From NCBI RefSeq assembly GCF_010671565.1, contig NZ_JAABOQ010000001.1:496001-560000 (forward strand): DNA of 64,000 nt. Reading direction: 5' to 3'. The stretch comes from Spongiivirga citrea (lineage in GTDB: Bacteria > Bacteroidota > Bacteroidia > Flavobacteriales > Flavobacteriaceae). The position numbers were made by a program, and so were the translations under genes. Positions within the stretch are counted from its first letter, which is position 1; each line of letters starts with the position of its first letter. This document shows, one piece after another, positions 35,221 to 45,726 of the stretch. A model generated the notes under the pieces. That model saw only the letters and a list, made by a program, of their open reading frames with translations. It was not told the origin of the DNA and made no database searches.

Positions 35221-36602
35221 TAAGTTTTATTCTTTGTTCCGATCAATCGCTTCGTTAAATGATCAAATCGAATATACAAAAATATTGCCGCTGTGGTGAG
35301 TCCGGCTAGCAATCCTATCCAGATTCCTGTACTTTTATATTCTGTGTGCAATCCTAAATAGTACATTACGGGAAAACCAACCAACCAATAGGCTATAAAG
35401 GTTATTAAAGTTGGTATTTTGACATCTTGCAACCCTCTTAATGCACCTAAAACTACAACTTGAATTCCGTCTGATAGCTGGAATACTGCTGCTGCTAATA
35501 ACAGTTGGGCAGCAATTGCCATTACTTCAGTATTATCAGCAAAATTATCAGAATCATTTAGATCGACATAAACGGTCGGCAACACTTCATTAAACAATAA
35601 GAAAGTGGTTGCAAATACCGTCATAATCATTATTGTAAGCAAGAAAATAGAAAAGGCAATACGTCTTAGTTCCTTAAAATTCTGCAGCCCCTTTTGATTA
35701 CCAACACGAATCATAGAAGCTACACTCATACCCATTGCCACCATAAAAGTCATTGAAGATAAGTTAAGTGCTATTTGGTTAGCAGCTTGCGGATTTTTCC
35801 CCAAAATACCCGATAACCAAATTGCTGATGTAAATATGGCTACCTCAAAAAACATTTGCATTGCACTAGGCGCACCCAAGCTTATTACTTTTTTAAGCAT
35901 ACTCTTGGCTAAAGTGAAGAACTTGATATTGGTTACAAATCTTTTTGACTTTTCCCGTTTTGCAAGCAACCCCCAAATAAAAATAACCATTACTAGGCGA
36001 GATGCTAACGTACCAATTGCTGCCCCAACAATTCCCATTTCAGGAAAACCAAACTTACCAAAGATCAATAGGTAGTTTAAAATAACATTGACCACATTGG
36101 CAATAAGCGTAGCAATCATTGGCAATGTAGTCATTGACAAACCGTCGCTAAATTGTTTGAATGCTTGAAAAATGATTAGTGGTATCAGTGAAAATGCAAC
36201 GAGATCAAGATACGGAATAGCCAATTCTACTACTTCTTCAGGTTGTTTCATTAAATACATAATCGGCTTGGCAAAAAATACCATTAGAAAAAGTACGATA
36301 CCTAAAACAGTACATAAGAAAAGACCATGCTTAAAGGCCGACTTTCCTGCTTCAAAGTTCTTAGAAGAATCTGCCTCGGCTATTAAAGGTGTGATTGCAG
36401 TGGAAAAACCAATACCAATAGACATAGCGATAAACATAAAGCTGTTACCCAAGGAGACGGCAGCAAGTTCTGCAGTACCTAATTGTCCCACCATGATATT
36501 ATCTACAAATTGCACAAAAGTATGCCCTAGCATCCCCAGCATTACGGGAGCTGCTAATTTCCAATTATAGGCGAATTCTTTGGTGTAATTGGTTAGTGAC
36601 AC
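35220..36602 (-). CDS. MATE family efflux transporter
   Basis: A 460-residue, twelve-helix Na+ or H+ coupled exporter of the MATE superfamily. It begins with APVMLGMLGHTFVQFVDNIMVGQLGTAELAAVSLGNSF, a canonical first-helix segment, and has the mirrored region LVIFGKFGFPEMGIVGAAIGTLASR and ASMIRVGNQKG at the start of the second half. Typical cargo are cationic drugs and metabolites. The start codon at 36602 follows a 52-base gap after the CapK-like gene. Confidence 0.92.
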   Translation of the reverse strand: MSLTNYTKEFAYNWKLAAPVMLGMLGHTFVQFVDNIMVGQLGTAELAAVSLGNSFMFIAMSIGIGFSTAITPLIAEADSSKNFEAGKSAFKHGLFLCTVLGIVLFLMVFFAKPIMYLMKQPEEVVELAIPYLDLVAFSLIPLIIFQAFKQFSDGLSMTTLPMIATLIANVVNVILNYLLIFGKFGFPEMGIVGAAIGTLASRLVMVIFIWGLLAKREKSKRFVTNIKFFTLAKSMLKKVISLGAPSAMQMFFEVAIFTSAIWLSGILGKNPQAANQIALNLSSMTFMVAMGMSVASMIRVGNQKGLQNFKELRRIAFSIFLLTIMIMTVFATTFLLFNEVLPTVYVDLNDSDNFADNTEVMAIAAQLLLAAAVFQLSDGIQVVVLGALRGLQDVKIPTLITFIAYWLVGFPVMYYLGLHTEYKSTGIWIGLLAGLTTAAIFLYIRFDHLTKRLIGTKNKT

Positions 36603-36654
36603 AGCAGGAATTTTACACTGTAAAAATACACTATTGCATTTCCCTTTTTAAGTT

Positions 36655-37971
36655 TTAATCGATAGGATTTTTAAAAGTATTCAACACTTTTTTACGCTTA
36701 CCTGAAGACAGTAAGGGAATGGAGTCAATATAGTTAATCTGGATATTAGCATCCTGACCGAAGTGAGTCTTCATATAGTCCAAAATGTCTTGCTCCGCTT
36801 TAAATTTATTATTGATTACCAAAAATATTGCATATCCCTTTTCTGATATTTGGTCAAATTGATATTCAATAATTCCAGGATACTCTTCAAGATGTGTAGG
36901 TATAAAAGATGATACCAAATCACCTTTTGTATTAAAAATAGCATCCATTATTCTTCCCTCAATTCTCTCAAGAAATGGTGTCCCGTGCTCATCCACATTC
37001 ATTACTCCTAAGTCGCCTGTGTCATAACGTATTAATGGCATCGCATAGTTAAAAAGATCTGTTACTACAATTCTGCCAACTGTTCCATGATCTGCAGGTT
37101 TATCATTTTCTAAATGAACTATTTCAACATAATAGCTCGCAGTGTTGATATAAAATCTATTTGGAAAGTCCGGATGATGTAATTGCTGTGCTATTATCCC
37201 ATTTTCTGTATTTGAGTAACGAGATACAATAGGGACATTGAAAAAATGGGCAGCCTTTTTCTTTGTTGTATCCGATAATGCTTCGGACATGGCAATTAAA
37301 GAAGATACTTGGCTAAAATCATATTTTTTCTCTGAATCTTCCAAGTAGTTGACGAGTTTATCGAAGCCTGAAGAATATGCTAAAATCGATTTTTTAGTCT
37401 TATCTTTTTTACTAATATCTCGGCAAAATTCACTTATCAAAGCCTCATTCAATCCAATTATTTCATAAGGTTTAATGTTTTGCAGAAACGCATCCACTCC
37501 GCTTTTTCTAAGTGAAACATCCCAAAAACGAATAAAATACAATGGATACCCAATATTGTATCCTACCAACTTTGAAAAAAAGATAGTGTCCGCATTATTT
37601 CGCCTAACTTTATTGAGGTCTTGTCTTACTTTAAAAGGCTCACCAGTAGAACCACTTGTCGATTTGACTACGCAATCTGAAGCATTATAGCCTTTGGAAT
37701 AAAACGAATCGTAGTTTGTAACTATTTGTTTTTTGCTAACTACAGGTAGCTCTAGGAAATCGGCATTTTCGTAGTTTTTGTAGAAAGGAACTGTGCTAGT
37801 AGCATGTTGCTTTAAACTATCTAAGTAATTGTTTACAACAACTTTTGTTTCTTCCTTATTTTGAGAATTAAAGATGCTTTCAATATCATCAACATATTTT
37901 CGAACAACTCCCCCTTTTACTGCATCAAAGGCCCAAAAACTTTTGGTGCGAACTTTCTCAAAAAAACCCAT
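36655..37971 (-). CDS. CapK-like adenylate-forming protein (phenylacetate-CoA ligase family)
   Basis: A 438-residue member of the ANL adenylating superfamily closest in style to CapK and coenzyme F390 synthetases. It has the P-loop-like STSGSTGEPFKVRQD near residue 103, YDTGDLG near 318 and LERIEGRIMD shortly after, the AMP-binding core. In other bacteria such proteins sit in capsule or secondary-metabolite clusters. Here no polysaccharide genes flank it, only a MATE pump and an M28 peptidase, so its acyl substrate is unknown. Confidence 0.85.
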   Translation of the reverse strand: MGFFEKVRTKSFWAFDAVKGGVVRKYVDDIESIFNSQNKEETKVVVNNYLDSLKQHATSTVPFYKNYENADFLELPVVSKKQIVTNYDSFYSKGYNASDCVVKSTSGSTGEPFKVRQDLNKVRRNNADTIFFSKLVGYNIGYPLYFIRFWDVSLRKSGVDAFLQNIKPYEIIGLNEALISEFCRDISKKDKTKKSILAYSSGFDKLVNYLEDSEKKYDFSQVSSLIAMSEALSDTTKKKAAHFFNVPIVSRYSNTENGIIAQQLHHPDFPNRFYINTASYYVEIVHLENDKPADHGTVGRIVVTDLFNYAMPLIRYDTGDLGVMNVDEHGTPFLERIEGRIMDAIFNTKGDLVSSFIPTHLEEYPGIIEYQFDQISEKGYAIFLVINNKFKAEQDILDYMKTHFGQDANIQINYIDSIPLLSSGKRKKVLNTFKNPID

Positions 37972-37985
37972 ATTAAGAAGTGATA

Positions 37986-39392
37986 CTAGCCTTTAATTTT
38001 AGGCTGTGGCTGTGTTTTCACCCCATACTTATCAAAAAGATAAATTAGTGATGTCATTGCAGCCGCTCCAAGTTCTAATTCTCTTTTATTTACTGCATCA
38101 AAAGTATCATTGGCTGCATGGTGGTAATCAAAATACCGCTGTGAATCGGGTCTTAAACCTGCCATTGCAATCTCATTATTTTTAAGTGGTCCAATATCGG
38201 CACCACTGCCCCCTTTTTCAAAGTAGTGAATAAGATAGGGTTTGAATAAAGGTTTCCATGCTAATACTTGATTAAAAGCAGCATCGCTTGCATCAAAGGA
38301 AAAACCTCTTGGACTAAATCCTCCCGAATCACTTTCTAAGGCAAACACATGACGCTCTCCTTTTTGCTTTGCAACCTCAGCATATTTACGTCCTCCTCGA
38401 AGTCCGTTTTCCTCATTCATAAACAGCACAACTCGTATAGTCCTTTTAGGTTTATAACCTGTTTCTTTTAATAGGCGAAGCACGTCCATACTCTGCACTA
38501 CTCCTGCACCATCATCATGACTTCCATCACCAAGGTCCCAAGAATCTAAATGACCACCTACGACCATAATTTCATTTGGAAATTCACTTCCAGTTATTTG
38601 TCCTATTACATTGTGAGATTCTACATCTTTATATTGTTCACATTGTTGCTTGAAATAGAACTTTGTATCTAAATTCCATTTAATCATCTTACTCAATAGT
38701 TCGGCGCCATTTGTACTTATCGCTGCAGCAGGAATCCATTTTCTTTTTGGCAAATCTCCATAACTCATAGTACCTGTGTGTGGATAATCGTCTAATCGTA
38801 AATTCATCGATCGCACGATGACACCTACTGCTCCATACTTTGCAGCTTCTCGTGCACCTGCTGAACGCTGATCAACACAACCACCATAGGCACGAAAAGT
38901 GTTGATCAAATCGGCTTGCATTGGTCGATTGTAAAAAACGATCTTCCCTTTAATTTGTTCTTCCCCAAGACTATCTAATTGTTGTAGTGACTGCACCTCA
39001 ATTACCTTGGCTTTCAATCCTTCTTTTGGAGTCGCTATAGATCCACCTAATGCACAAATTGGCACTTCATTTTTTGAACCCGGTTCTGCTTCGATATATG
39101 CAACTTCTTTTGGACCACGAACCCATTTTGGAACCATCACAGGTTGTAACCATACTTTATCTAATCCGAGTTCTTCTAATTGCTCTTTAGTATATTTTAC
39201 AGCCTTTTCCGCATTCAACGATCCTGATAAACGTCCACCTATTTCATTTGACAAATGATCTAGCCATTGGTAACTATGTCCGTTAGTCAACGCTGTGTTA
39301 TAGATATTTTTAACTTGAATTTCGTCATCACTTGATTGACTAAAAAGTGAGAAGCTTGACAATAGTAGCAGTACGCCTAAAAATTTATTCAT
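37986..39392 (-). CDS. exported M28-family zinc aminopeptidase
   Basis: A 468-residue exported peptidase with a signal peptide (MNKFLGVLLLLSSFSLFSQ). It has an inserted PA-like domain in the first half and the M28 metal site: GGHLDSWDLGDGSHDDGAG (His and bridging Asp), FMNEENGLRG with catalytic Glu, ALESDSGG and the late HHAANDTFDA His. The family are aminopeptidases or carboxypeptidases acting on peptides outside the cytoplasm. The gene overlaps ppk2 by 8 bases. Confidence 0.92.
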   Translation of the reverse strand: MNKFLGVLLLLSSFSLFSQSSDDEIQVKNIYNTALTNGHSYQWLDHLSNEIGGRLSGSLNAEKAVKYTKEQLEELGLDKVWLQPVMVPKWVRGPKEVAYIEAEPGSKNEVPICALGGSIATPKEGLKAKVIEVQSLQQLDSLGEEQIKGKIVFYNRPMQADLINTFRAYGGCVDQRSAGAREAAKYGAVGVIVRSMNLRLDDYPHTGTMSYGDLPKRKWIPAAAISTNGAELLSKMIKWNLDTKFYFKQQCEQYKDVESHNVIGQITGSEFPNEIMVVGGHLDSWDLGDGSHDDGAGVVQSMDVLRLLKETGYKPKRTIRVVLFMNEENGLRGGRKYAEVAKQKGERHVFALESDSGGFSPRGFSFDASDAAFNQVLAWKPLFKPYLIHYFEKGGSGADIGPLKNNEIAMAGLRPDSQRYFDYHHAANDTFDAVNKRELELGAAAMTSLIYLFDKYGVKTQPQPKIKG

Positions 39393-40263
39393 TGTTTAGT
39401 TGATCTTTAAATTCATTGATTCGTAGTTTTACCTCATCATCTAATTCGGGCTCTTCTATATCCTTATATTGTTTTAGCCGATCGTACATGATTTTAGCGG
39501 TAATGTATCTGGCCGTCGGTTTATCATCTGCTGGAATAATATACCATGGGGCGTGCTTTTTTGATGTTCTATTGATCGCATCTTGATAGCAGCTTTGATA
39601 GCTATCCCACAATTTTCGTTCTTTCAAATCACCTGGTGAGAATTTCCAGTTTTTCTCTTGTAATTCCAATCTTCTTAAAAGGCGATTTTTTTGTTCATCT
39701 TTTGATAAATGAAGAAAGAATTTAAAGATGATTGTTCCGTTTTGAGTAATGGTTTTTTCGAAATTATTAATCTGCTCAAAGCGCTTATCCCAGAAATTAT
39801 CGTTCACATCATCTACTGAATGAACATCAGGTAAGTTTTCTCCTAAAATGTATCCAGGATGTACTCGGGTTACCAAAACATTCTCGTAGTGCGTGCGATT
39901 GAATACAGAAAATTTACCTCTAGCGGGCAAGGCGATATAATGTCGCCATAAAAAATCGTGTGAACGCTCGAGATCAGTCGGAACTTTAAAGCTATGAACG
40001 ACAACACCCCGACTATTAAAATCTTTAAACACTTCTCTGATTAAACTATCTTTTCCTGCAGTATCCATTCCTTGAATACACACAAGAACAGCATATTTAC
40101 CATGTGCGTATAATGTATCTTGAAGCTTACCCAACTTTTCACGGACGTCTTCCAGTTCTTTTTCAACCTTTTTCTTAGATTCATCTAGATTAAAGGTTGT
40201 TGATCTTTTTTTTAGGTCAACTTCTGAGGTTACTTGGAAGTCGTTAATAGAAATCTTCTTCAT
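39385..40263 (-). CDS. ppk2: polyphosphate kinase 2 family nucleotide phosphotransferase
   Basis: A 292-residue PPK2 enzyme that transfers phosphate between polyphosphate and nucleotides. It has Walker A GMDTAGKDSLIREVF near residue 66, the Arg- and His-rich lid region FNRTHYENVLVTRVHPG, and the Walker B-type segment TIIFKFFLHLSKDEQKNRLLRRL. Length matches single-domain PPK2, which can phosphorylate AMP or ADP. The M28 peptidase gene begins before its stop, so they are probably cotranscribed. Confidence 0.93.
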   Translation of the reverse strand: MKKISINDFQVTSEVDLKKRSTTFNLDESKKKVEKELEDVREKLGKLQDTLYAHGKYAVLVCIQGMDTAGKDSLIREVFKDFNSRGVVVHSFKVPTDLERSHDFLWRHYIALPARGKFSVFNRTHYENVLVTRVHPGYILGENLPDVHSVDDVNDNFWDKRFEQINNFEKTITQNGTIIFKFFLHLSKDEQKNRLLRRLELQEKNWKFSPGDLKERKLWDSYQSCYQDAINRTSKKHAPWYIIPADDKPTARYITAKIMYDRLKQYKDIEEPELDDEVKLRINEFKDQLNNE

Positions 40264-40358
40264 TTAGTCGATTTAGTGTACTTATAGGTATCTAATATAG
40301 GTCATATCTGGAATTTTTTCCTACATTGTCAATTCCAAATTTTACAATACTTATTAAA

Positions 40359-41099
40359 ATGAAAACTTTACTACCTACAGTTTTAATGCTGTCTGTCTCA
40401 TTATTTATCAAAGGACAAGTATGTGATGATGCAGCTTCACAAGCATCTTATGCGTATTCGCATGCCAAAAAAGCCTATGACAGCAATAACAGAGATCATC
40501 TAACCCAAGCATCCGAAAGGGCGTATGAAGCTTTTGTAAAAACAAGAGATGCTGCCGAGAAATGTGGATGCAACGATGCATACAACAAAGCCTACGATGC
40601 AGTTGAATTAATATCAAAAGCTACAGATGTTGCTAAATGGGAAGATGGACGTTATTACGTGAAAAAATCTAGAACATTAGCACAAGAAATAATTGACGCC
40701 CTGGATCAATGTGCAGCCAATGGGCCTGTTGTAGAAGAAGTTTCTGTTGACGATAGTGGTTTAACTGAATTACAGGAGCAACAAAAAGCGTTAGAAGAGC
40801 AACAGAAGGCGCTAAAAGCTAAAGAAAAAGCTTTGAAAGAAGAAATGGCAGCGAAAGCAATTCAAAAAGAACGACTTCAAAAAGAGGCTTTCGTAAAAAA
40901 ACAAAATGCAAGTATTATGGCATTTATTGAAAGTGCTAATAACATTTTAAGCACCACCAAATGTGATGATGTTTTAGAAACTACCGAAGCTGACAATAGC
41001 ATTCTAGATTTAAGCATGACAGAAATTGAAGCTTATTTTAAAAGTGAAGCAGCTGATCTGGCAAAAGCTCTTGCTGATAAGTTGAAGGCTTGTAAGTAA
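40359..41099 (+). CDS. exported coiled-coil protein, unknown
   Basis: A 246-residue protein with a signal peptide (MKTLLPTVLMLSVSLFIKGQ), then a helical domain with pairs of Cys (VCDDAASQASYAY, EKCGCNDAY, LDQCAANG) and Ala-, Tyr-rich helices. A coiled coil (LQEQQKALEEQQKALKAKEKALKEEM, about 140-165) follows. I do not recognise a domain name, though similar proteins occur in flavobacteria. I chose ATG 40359 because it gives the signal peptide. Confidence 0.7.
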   Translation: MKTLLPTVLMLSVSLFIKGQVCDDAASQASYAYSHAKKAYDSNNRDHLTQASERAYEAFVKTRDAAEKCGCNDAYNKAYDAVELISKATDVAKWEDGRYYVKKSRTLAQEIIDALDQCAANGPVVEEVSVDDSGLTELQEQQKALEEQQKALKAKEKALKEEMAAKAIQKERLQKEAFVKKQNASIMAFIESANNILSTTKCDDVLETTEADNSILDLSMTEIEAYFKSEAADLAKALADKLKACK

Positions 41100-41112
41100 G
41101 CATCTAAAAAAG

Positions 41113-41161
41113 GATCTCGATACATTTTCCTTCGTGCCTCGGAAAACACTCCATCTGACAC
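41113..41161 (+). repeat. interspersed repeat with conserved arms and variable hairpin (copy A)
   Basis: ATCTCGATACAT, then TTTTCC pairing with GGAAAA (41125-41130, 41141-41146), then ACACTC and ATCTGACA. The arms match those of copy B at 52916-52962 while the hairpin sequence is different. It lies between an exported-protein gene and yidC. Confidence 0.6.
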
Positions 41162-41173
41162 TAGGTTAAACGA

Positions 41174-41230
41174 TGTCAGATCGGGTATTTTTTGATTGAA
41201 CGATAGTGAGATCAAAAAAAGTATCGAGAT
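41174..41230. other. second part of a nested inverted-repeat region
   Basis: TGTCAGAT (41174-41181) pairs with ATCTGACA (41153-41160). TTTTTTGAT (41188-41196) pairs with ATCAAAAAA (41211-41219). GTATCGAGAT (41221-41230) pairs with ATCTCGATAC (41114-41123). The outer pair encloses three hairpins, a four-way-junction layout. Confidence 0.55.
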
Positions 41231-41253
41231 ATAATTGAAAAGACTAAATAAAA

Positions 41254-41290
41254 AAAGCCGAATACTTCTTTTGAAGTATTCGGCTTTCTG
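41254..41290 (-). terminator. bidirectional terminator between yidC and the coiled-coil protein gene
   Basis: A perfect 15-base stem: AAAGCCGAATACTTC (41254-41268), loop TTTT, GAAGTATTCGGCTTT (41273-41287). On the minus strand it is followed by a T-run, so it terminates yidC; it may also stop plus-strand transcription. Confidence 0.85.
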
Positions 41291-41307
41291 TTTTATCATA
41301 GAAACGT

Positions 41308-43209
41308 TTATTTCTTTCTAGCTTTTTGTTGTGCCTCGGCCTGCTCCATCATATCAGCCATACGCTTTTGGAACTTATTTTGTTTTTTAGGCTTAGCCTT
41401 GTTCTCTTGAATACGAGCATGAATCTTTTCCTCATCAATGATATATTTCTTGATTACTAACATAATTCCGATCGTTAGTAAATTCGAAACAAAGTAGTAT
41501 AAACTCAATCCACTTGCGTAGTTATTGAAAAATATCAACATGAATAGAGGTGATACATAAATCATATACTTCATAATCTTACTCATATCTGGCATACCCT
41601 CTTGTGTAGGCTGACTTGCCATTTGCTGACCAGTTGTCATTTTCATATAAAAGAAGATCGCTACTGAAGCTAGTATAGGGAACAAACTAACATGATTTCC
41701 GTAAAACTTTGAAATAATAGGAATATTAGTAGTCCATTCGAATATGGTGTCATAGGATGAAAGATCTTCCGCCCATAAAAAACTTTTTTGTCTTAACGCA
41801 AATGCTGTTGGGAAAAACATGAACAGTGAATAAAACACAGGCAATTGTAATAATGCTGGAATACAGCCCGCCATCGGGCTTGCCCCTGCCTTACTATACA
41901 ACTTCATAGTGGCCTGTTGCTTTTTCATTGGGTCGTTCTTAAACTTTTCACCAATCTCAGCAACTTCAGGTTTTAATACTTTCATTTTCGCCTGAGAAAC
42001 ATAGGATTTATATGTAACAGGTGACATTAATAAGCGAACTACAATAGTCATAACTATAATAGCAATACCAAACGGCAAGAAACTGCTTAGCAAACTATAT
42101 AAAGGAGAGAAAATATATCTATTAATAATTCCAAAAATACCCCAGCCAAAAGGAATACTATCATCAAGATTAGCATCATACTCTTTTAAAACTTTATAAT
42201 CTGTTGGTCCATAATACCAACTTAAGTTTTCAGCAAGCTCATTACCCTTTAACTCTAATGGGATTTTAGTTGTATATTTCTTAGTAAATACCGTGTCAAT
42301 CGTTGCATCTTCCACCAAATCTTCCGATGTGATAGACGCTGTTTTAAAAGGTGAATCAGTCAATAAAATATTACTGAAGAAGAATTGACGATAGGACAAC
42401 CAGCTAACAGCTTCTTCAACCTCATCATCAGTTCCTGTTTGGGCAAGTTTATCTATTTTTCCACCATCATGTTGATATGTTAATCGTGTATATCTATTTT
42501 CATAGCTTACACTTTTTGCTTGACGACGTATTTTCTGGTCCCAATTTAATTCAATAGGCTCAGTGCCATCTATAATGCCATCAAGTCCCTGTGAACGAAC
42601 ACTAAAATCAACCATATAATCATCTGGTTTCATTTCGTACCGATATTCTAAAAAGCGATTGTTATCAACCTTCAGCTTCATTGACAAGACTTGATTCTCG
42701 CCATTTTTCGTCATTGAAGGCTCAAAAGGCATCTCCTGGGTTCTGATCTTACGGCCGTTTTTTGTTCTAAATGTAATTCCGAAATCAGCATTACCATCCT
42801 TAATCAAATACACAGGAAGCGAGTCAAAACGAACGAACTGGTTCATTTTTGCCTCTTTAATCGTTCCTCCTTGATTAGAGACTACCAGTTTTACTAATTC
42901 ATTATTAAGAATGGTTTCGCCTCCGTTTGCAGAAGGCAATCCTAGTGCATATGCAAAGTCTCCAACTTTCTCTTGAGCGGCGGCCATTGCAGTAGAGTCT
43001 CCTACAGCCACAGCGGTTGGTGTGGCAGTTGTTACATTAGTTGTATTTGTAGTATCTGCTTTCTTAGCAGCTTCTACTTGCTCTTGCTTTGCTTTTTCAG
43101 CATCAATTTCCTCTTGTGTCGGTTGATTACTGATGGTCATCCACATTAAAATCCCAAAAATTAGTACGAAACCAATAATCGAGTTAATATCCAACTTCTT
43201 ATTTTCCAT
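41308..43209 (-). CDS. yidC: membrane protein insertase YidC
   Basis: Inserts membrane proteins alone or with SecYEG. The 633-residue protein starts with an uncleaved membrane helix (INSIIGFVLIFGILMWMTI), has the large periplasmic beta-domain (about 80-350), and then the conserved five-helix core with YSLLSSFLPFGIAIIVMTIVVRLLMSPVTYKSYVSQAKM, AGCIPALLQLPVFYSLFMFF and SGLSLYYFVSNLLTIG. The C-terminal tail is Lys- and Gln-rich. pyrG lies 85 bases upstream on the same strand. Confidence 0.96.
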   Translation of the reverse strand: MENKKLDINSIIGFVLIFGILMWMTISNQPTQEEIDAEKAKQEQVEAAKKADTTNTTNVTTATPTAVAVGDSTAMAAAQEKVGDFAYALGLPSANGGETILNNELVKLVVSNQGGTIKEAKMNQFVRFDSLPVYLIKDGNADFGITFRTKNGRKIRTQEMPFEPSMTKNGENQVLSMKLKVDNNRFLEYRYEMKPDDYMVDFSVRSQGLDGIIDGTEPIELNWDQKIRRQAKSVSYENRYTRLTYQHDGGKIDKLAQTGTDDEVEEAVSWLSYRQFFFSNILLTDSPFKTASITSEDLVEDATIDTVFTKKYTTKIPLELKGNELAENLSWYYGPTDYKVLKEYDANLDDSIPFGWGIFGIINRYIFSPLYSLLSSFLPFGIAIIVMTIVVRLLMSPVTYKSYVSQAKMKVLKPEVAEIGEKFKNDPMKKQQATMKLYSKAGASPMAGCIPALLQLPVFYSLFMFFPTAFALRQKSFLWAEDLSSYDTIFEWTTNIPIISKFYGNHVSLFPILASVAIFFYMKMTTGQQMASQPTQEGMPDMSKIMKYMIYVSPLFMLIFFNNYASGLSLYYFVSNLLTIGIMLVIKKYIIDEEKIHARIQENKAKPKKQNKFQKRMADMMEQAEAQQKARKK

Positions 43210-43293
43210 GTGTTTTTTTAATCTTAGGGTACTTGCTTAAAAGGTCTATCTCAAAATGATAGCCAAAAATGAGATTCATGCCATAGTGACACA

Positions 43294-44994
<1,701 letters not shown>

Positions 44995-45474
44995 TTATTG
45001 AGGTAATTCTTGGGTTGCCAACTGTGCTCGAAATGGCTTTCTTGCTTCACGCGCCCAGCTTATTAAAACACTCTTGTCTTCATCAGATAAGGTCCCGTGA
45101 ATCCAAGTGTAGCTATCTAAAGGCATATGTCCTTCTTCGACCTCTTCAATTAATTCATCTAACTTATGGTCTTTCTTTTTAACGGAATAGGAAGCCCAAT
45201 CTGACATATTGAAATCGCCTTTTCCGTGTCTGATATGGTCATCTAACCACAACGAAATTGGTGCTACCTGCGCATACCATGGATAGCTTGTTTGATTACT
45301 ATGACAATCATAGCAATTGGTTTTTAGGATTGCTGTTACCTTATCTGTTGGTTTTGTATCAGCTTCAAAAGCGGCTAAGGTTTCATAACCTGATTGGTTT
45401 TTTTCAGGTCTCCAGAACTGAATTCCTATAAGTGCTATGAGCGCTACGATTAGAACTTTCTTAATAATCTTCAT
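44995..45474 (-). CDS. haem-binding domain protein (cytochrome c-like CxxCH)
   Basis: A 159-residue protein with one N-terminal membrane helix (KKVLIVALIALIGIQF) and an extracytoplasmic domain holding CYDCH (Cys54, Cys57, His58), a covalent c-type haem site, in the context TNCYDCHSNQTSYPWYAQVAPISLWLDDHI typical of the Haem_bd family. It lies divergent to the TonB receptor gene, with 252 bases between them, so a shared iron or haem role is possible but not shown. Confidence 0.88.
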   Translation of the reverse strand: MKIIKKVLIVALIALIGIQFWRPEKNQSGYETLAAFEADTKPTDKVTAILKTNCYDCHSNQTSYPWYAQVAPISLWLDDHIRHGKGDFNMSDWASYSVKKKDHKLDELIEEVEEGHMPLDSYTWIHGTLSDEDKSVLISWAREARKPFRAQLATQELPQ

Positions 45475-45635
45475 TTCGTGTGATTAAGTTATAAGCTGTT
45501 TATTGTATATAATGTCATTAGTCTTTCAGCTCTCAAATATAAATATCGACAAATTTTTATTCATTTTCCTTTCTGTTAAAAATTGACTTTCAACAAACTG
45601 AATATTTCCTTAATGTTAAATATCGTGCTTTATTT

Positions 45636-45652
45636 TTATTTATTCTAAATAA
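45636..45652. promoter_or_regulatory. operator-like palindrome upstream of the TonB receptor promoter
   Basis: TTATTTA (45636-45642), TTC, TAAATAA (45646-45652): a perfect 7-base inverted repeat ending 2 bases before the TTTG box. A repressor bound here would block the promoter; an iron-responsive regulator is a reasonable guess. Confidence 0.45.
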
Positions 45653-45654
45653 GC

Positions 45655-45685
45655 TTTGCTAAATAGAAACTGTGTTTTATTTTTG
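45655..45685 (+). promoter_or_regulatory. promoter of the TonB-dependent receptor gene
   Basis: TTTG (45655-45658), exactly 19 bases, TATTTTTG (45678-45685): a full match to the Bacteroidota consensus TTTG-N19-TAnnTTTG. The start codon is 41 bases downstream. Confidence 0.75.
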
Positions 45686-45726
45686 CCAACTCAAAAGTAG
45701 TAATTATTTTTAATTAGTCTAAATAA

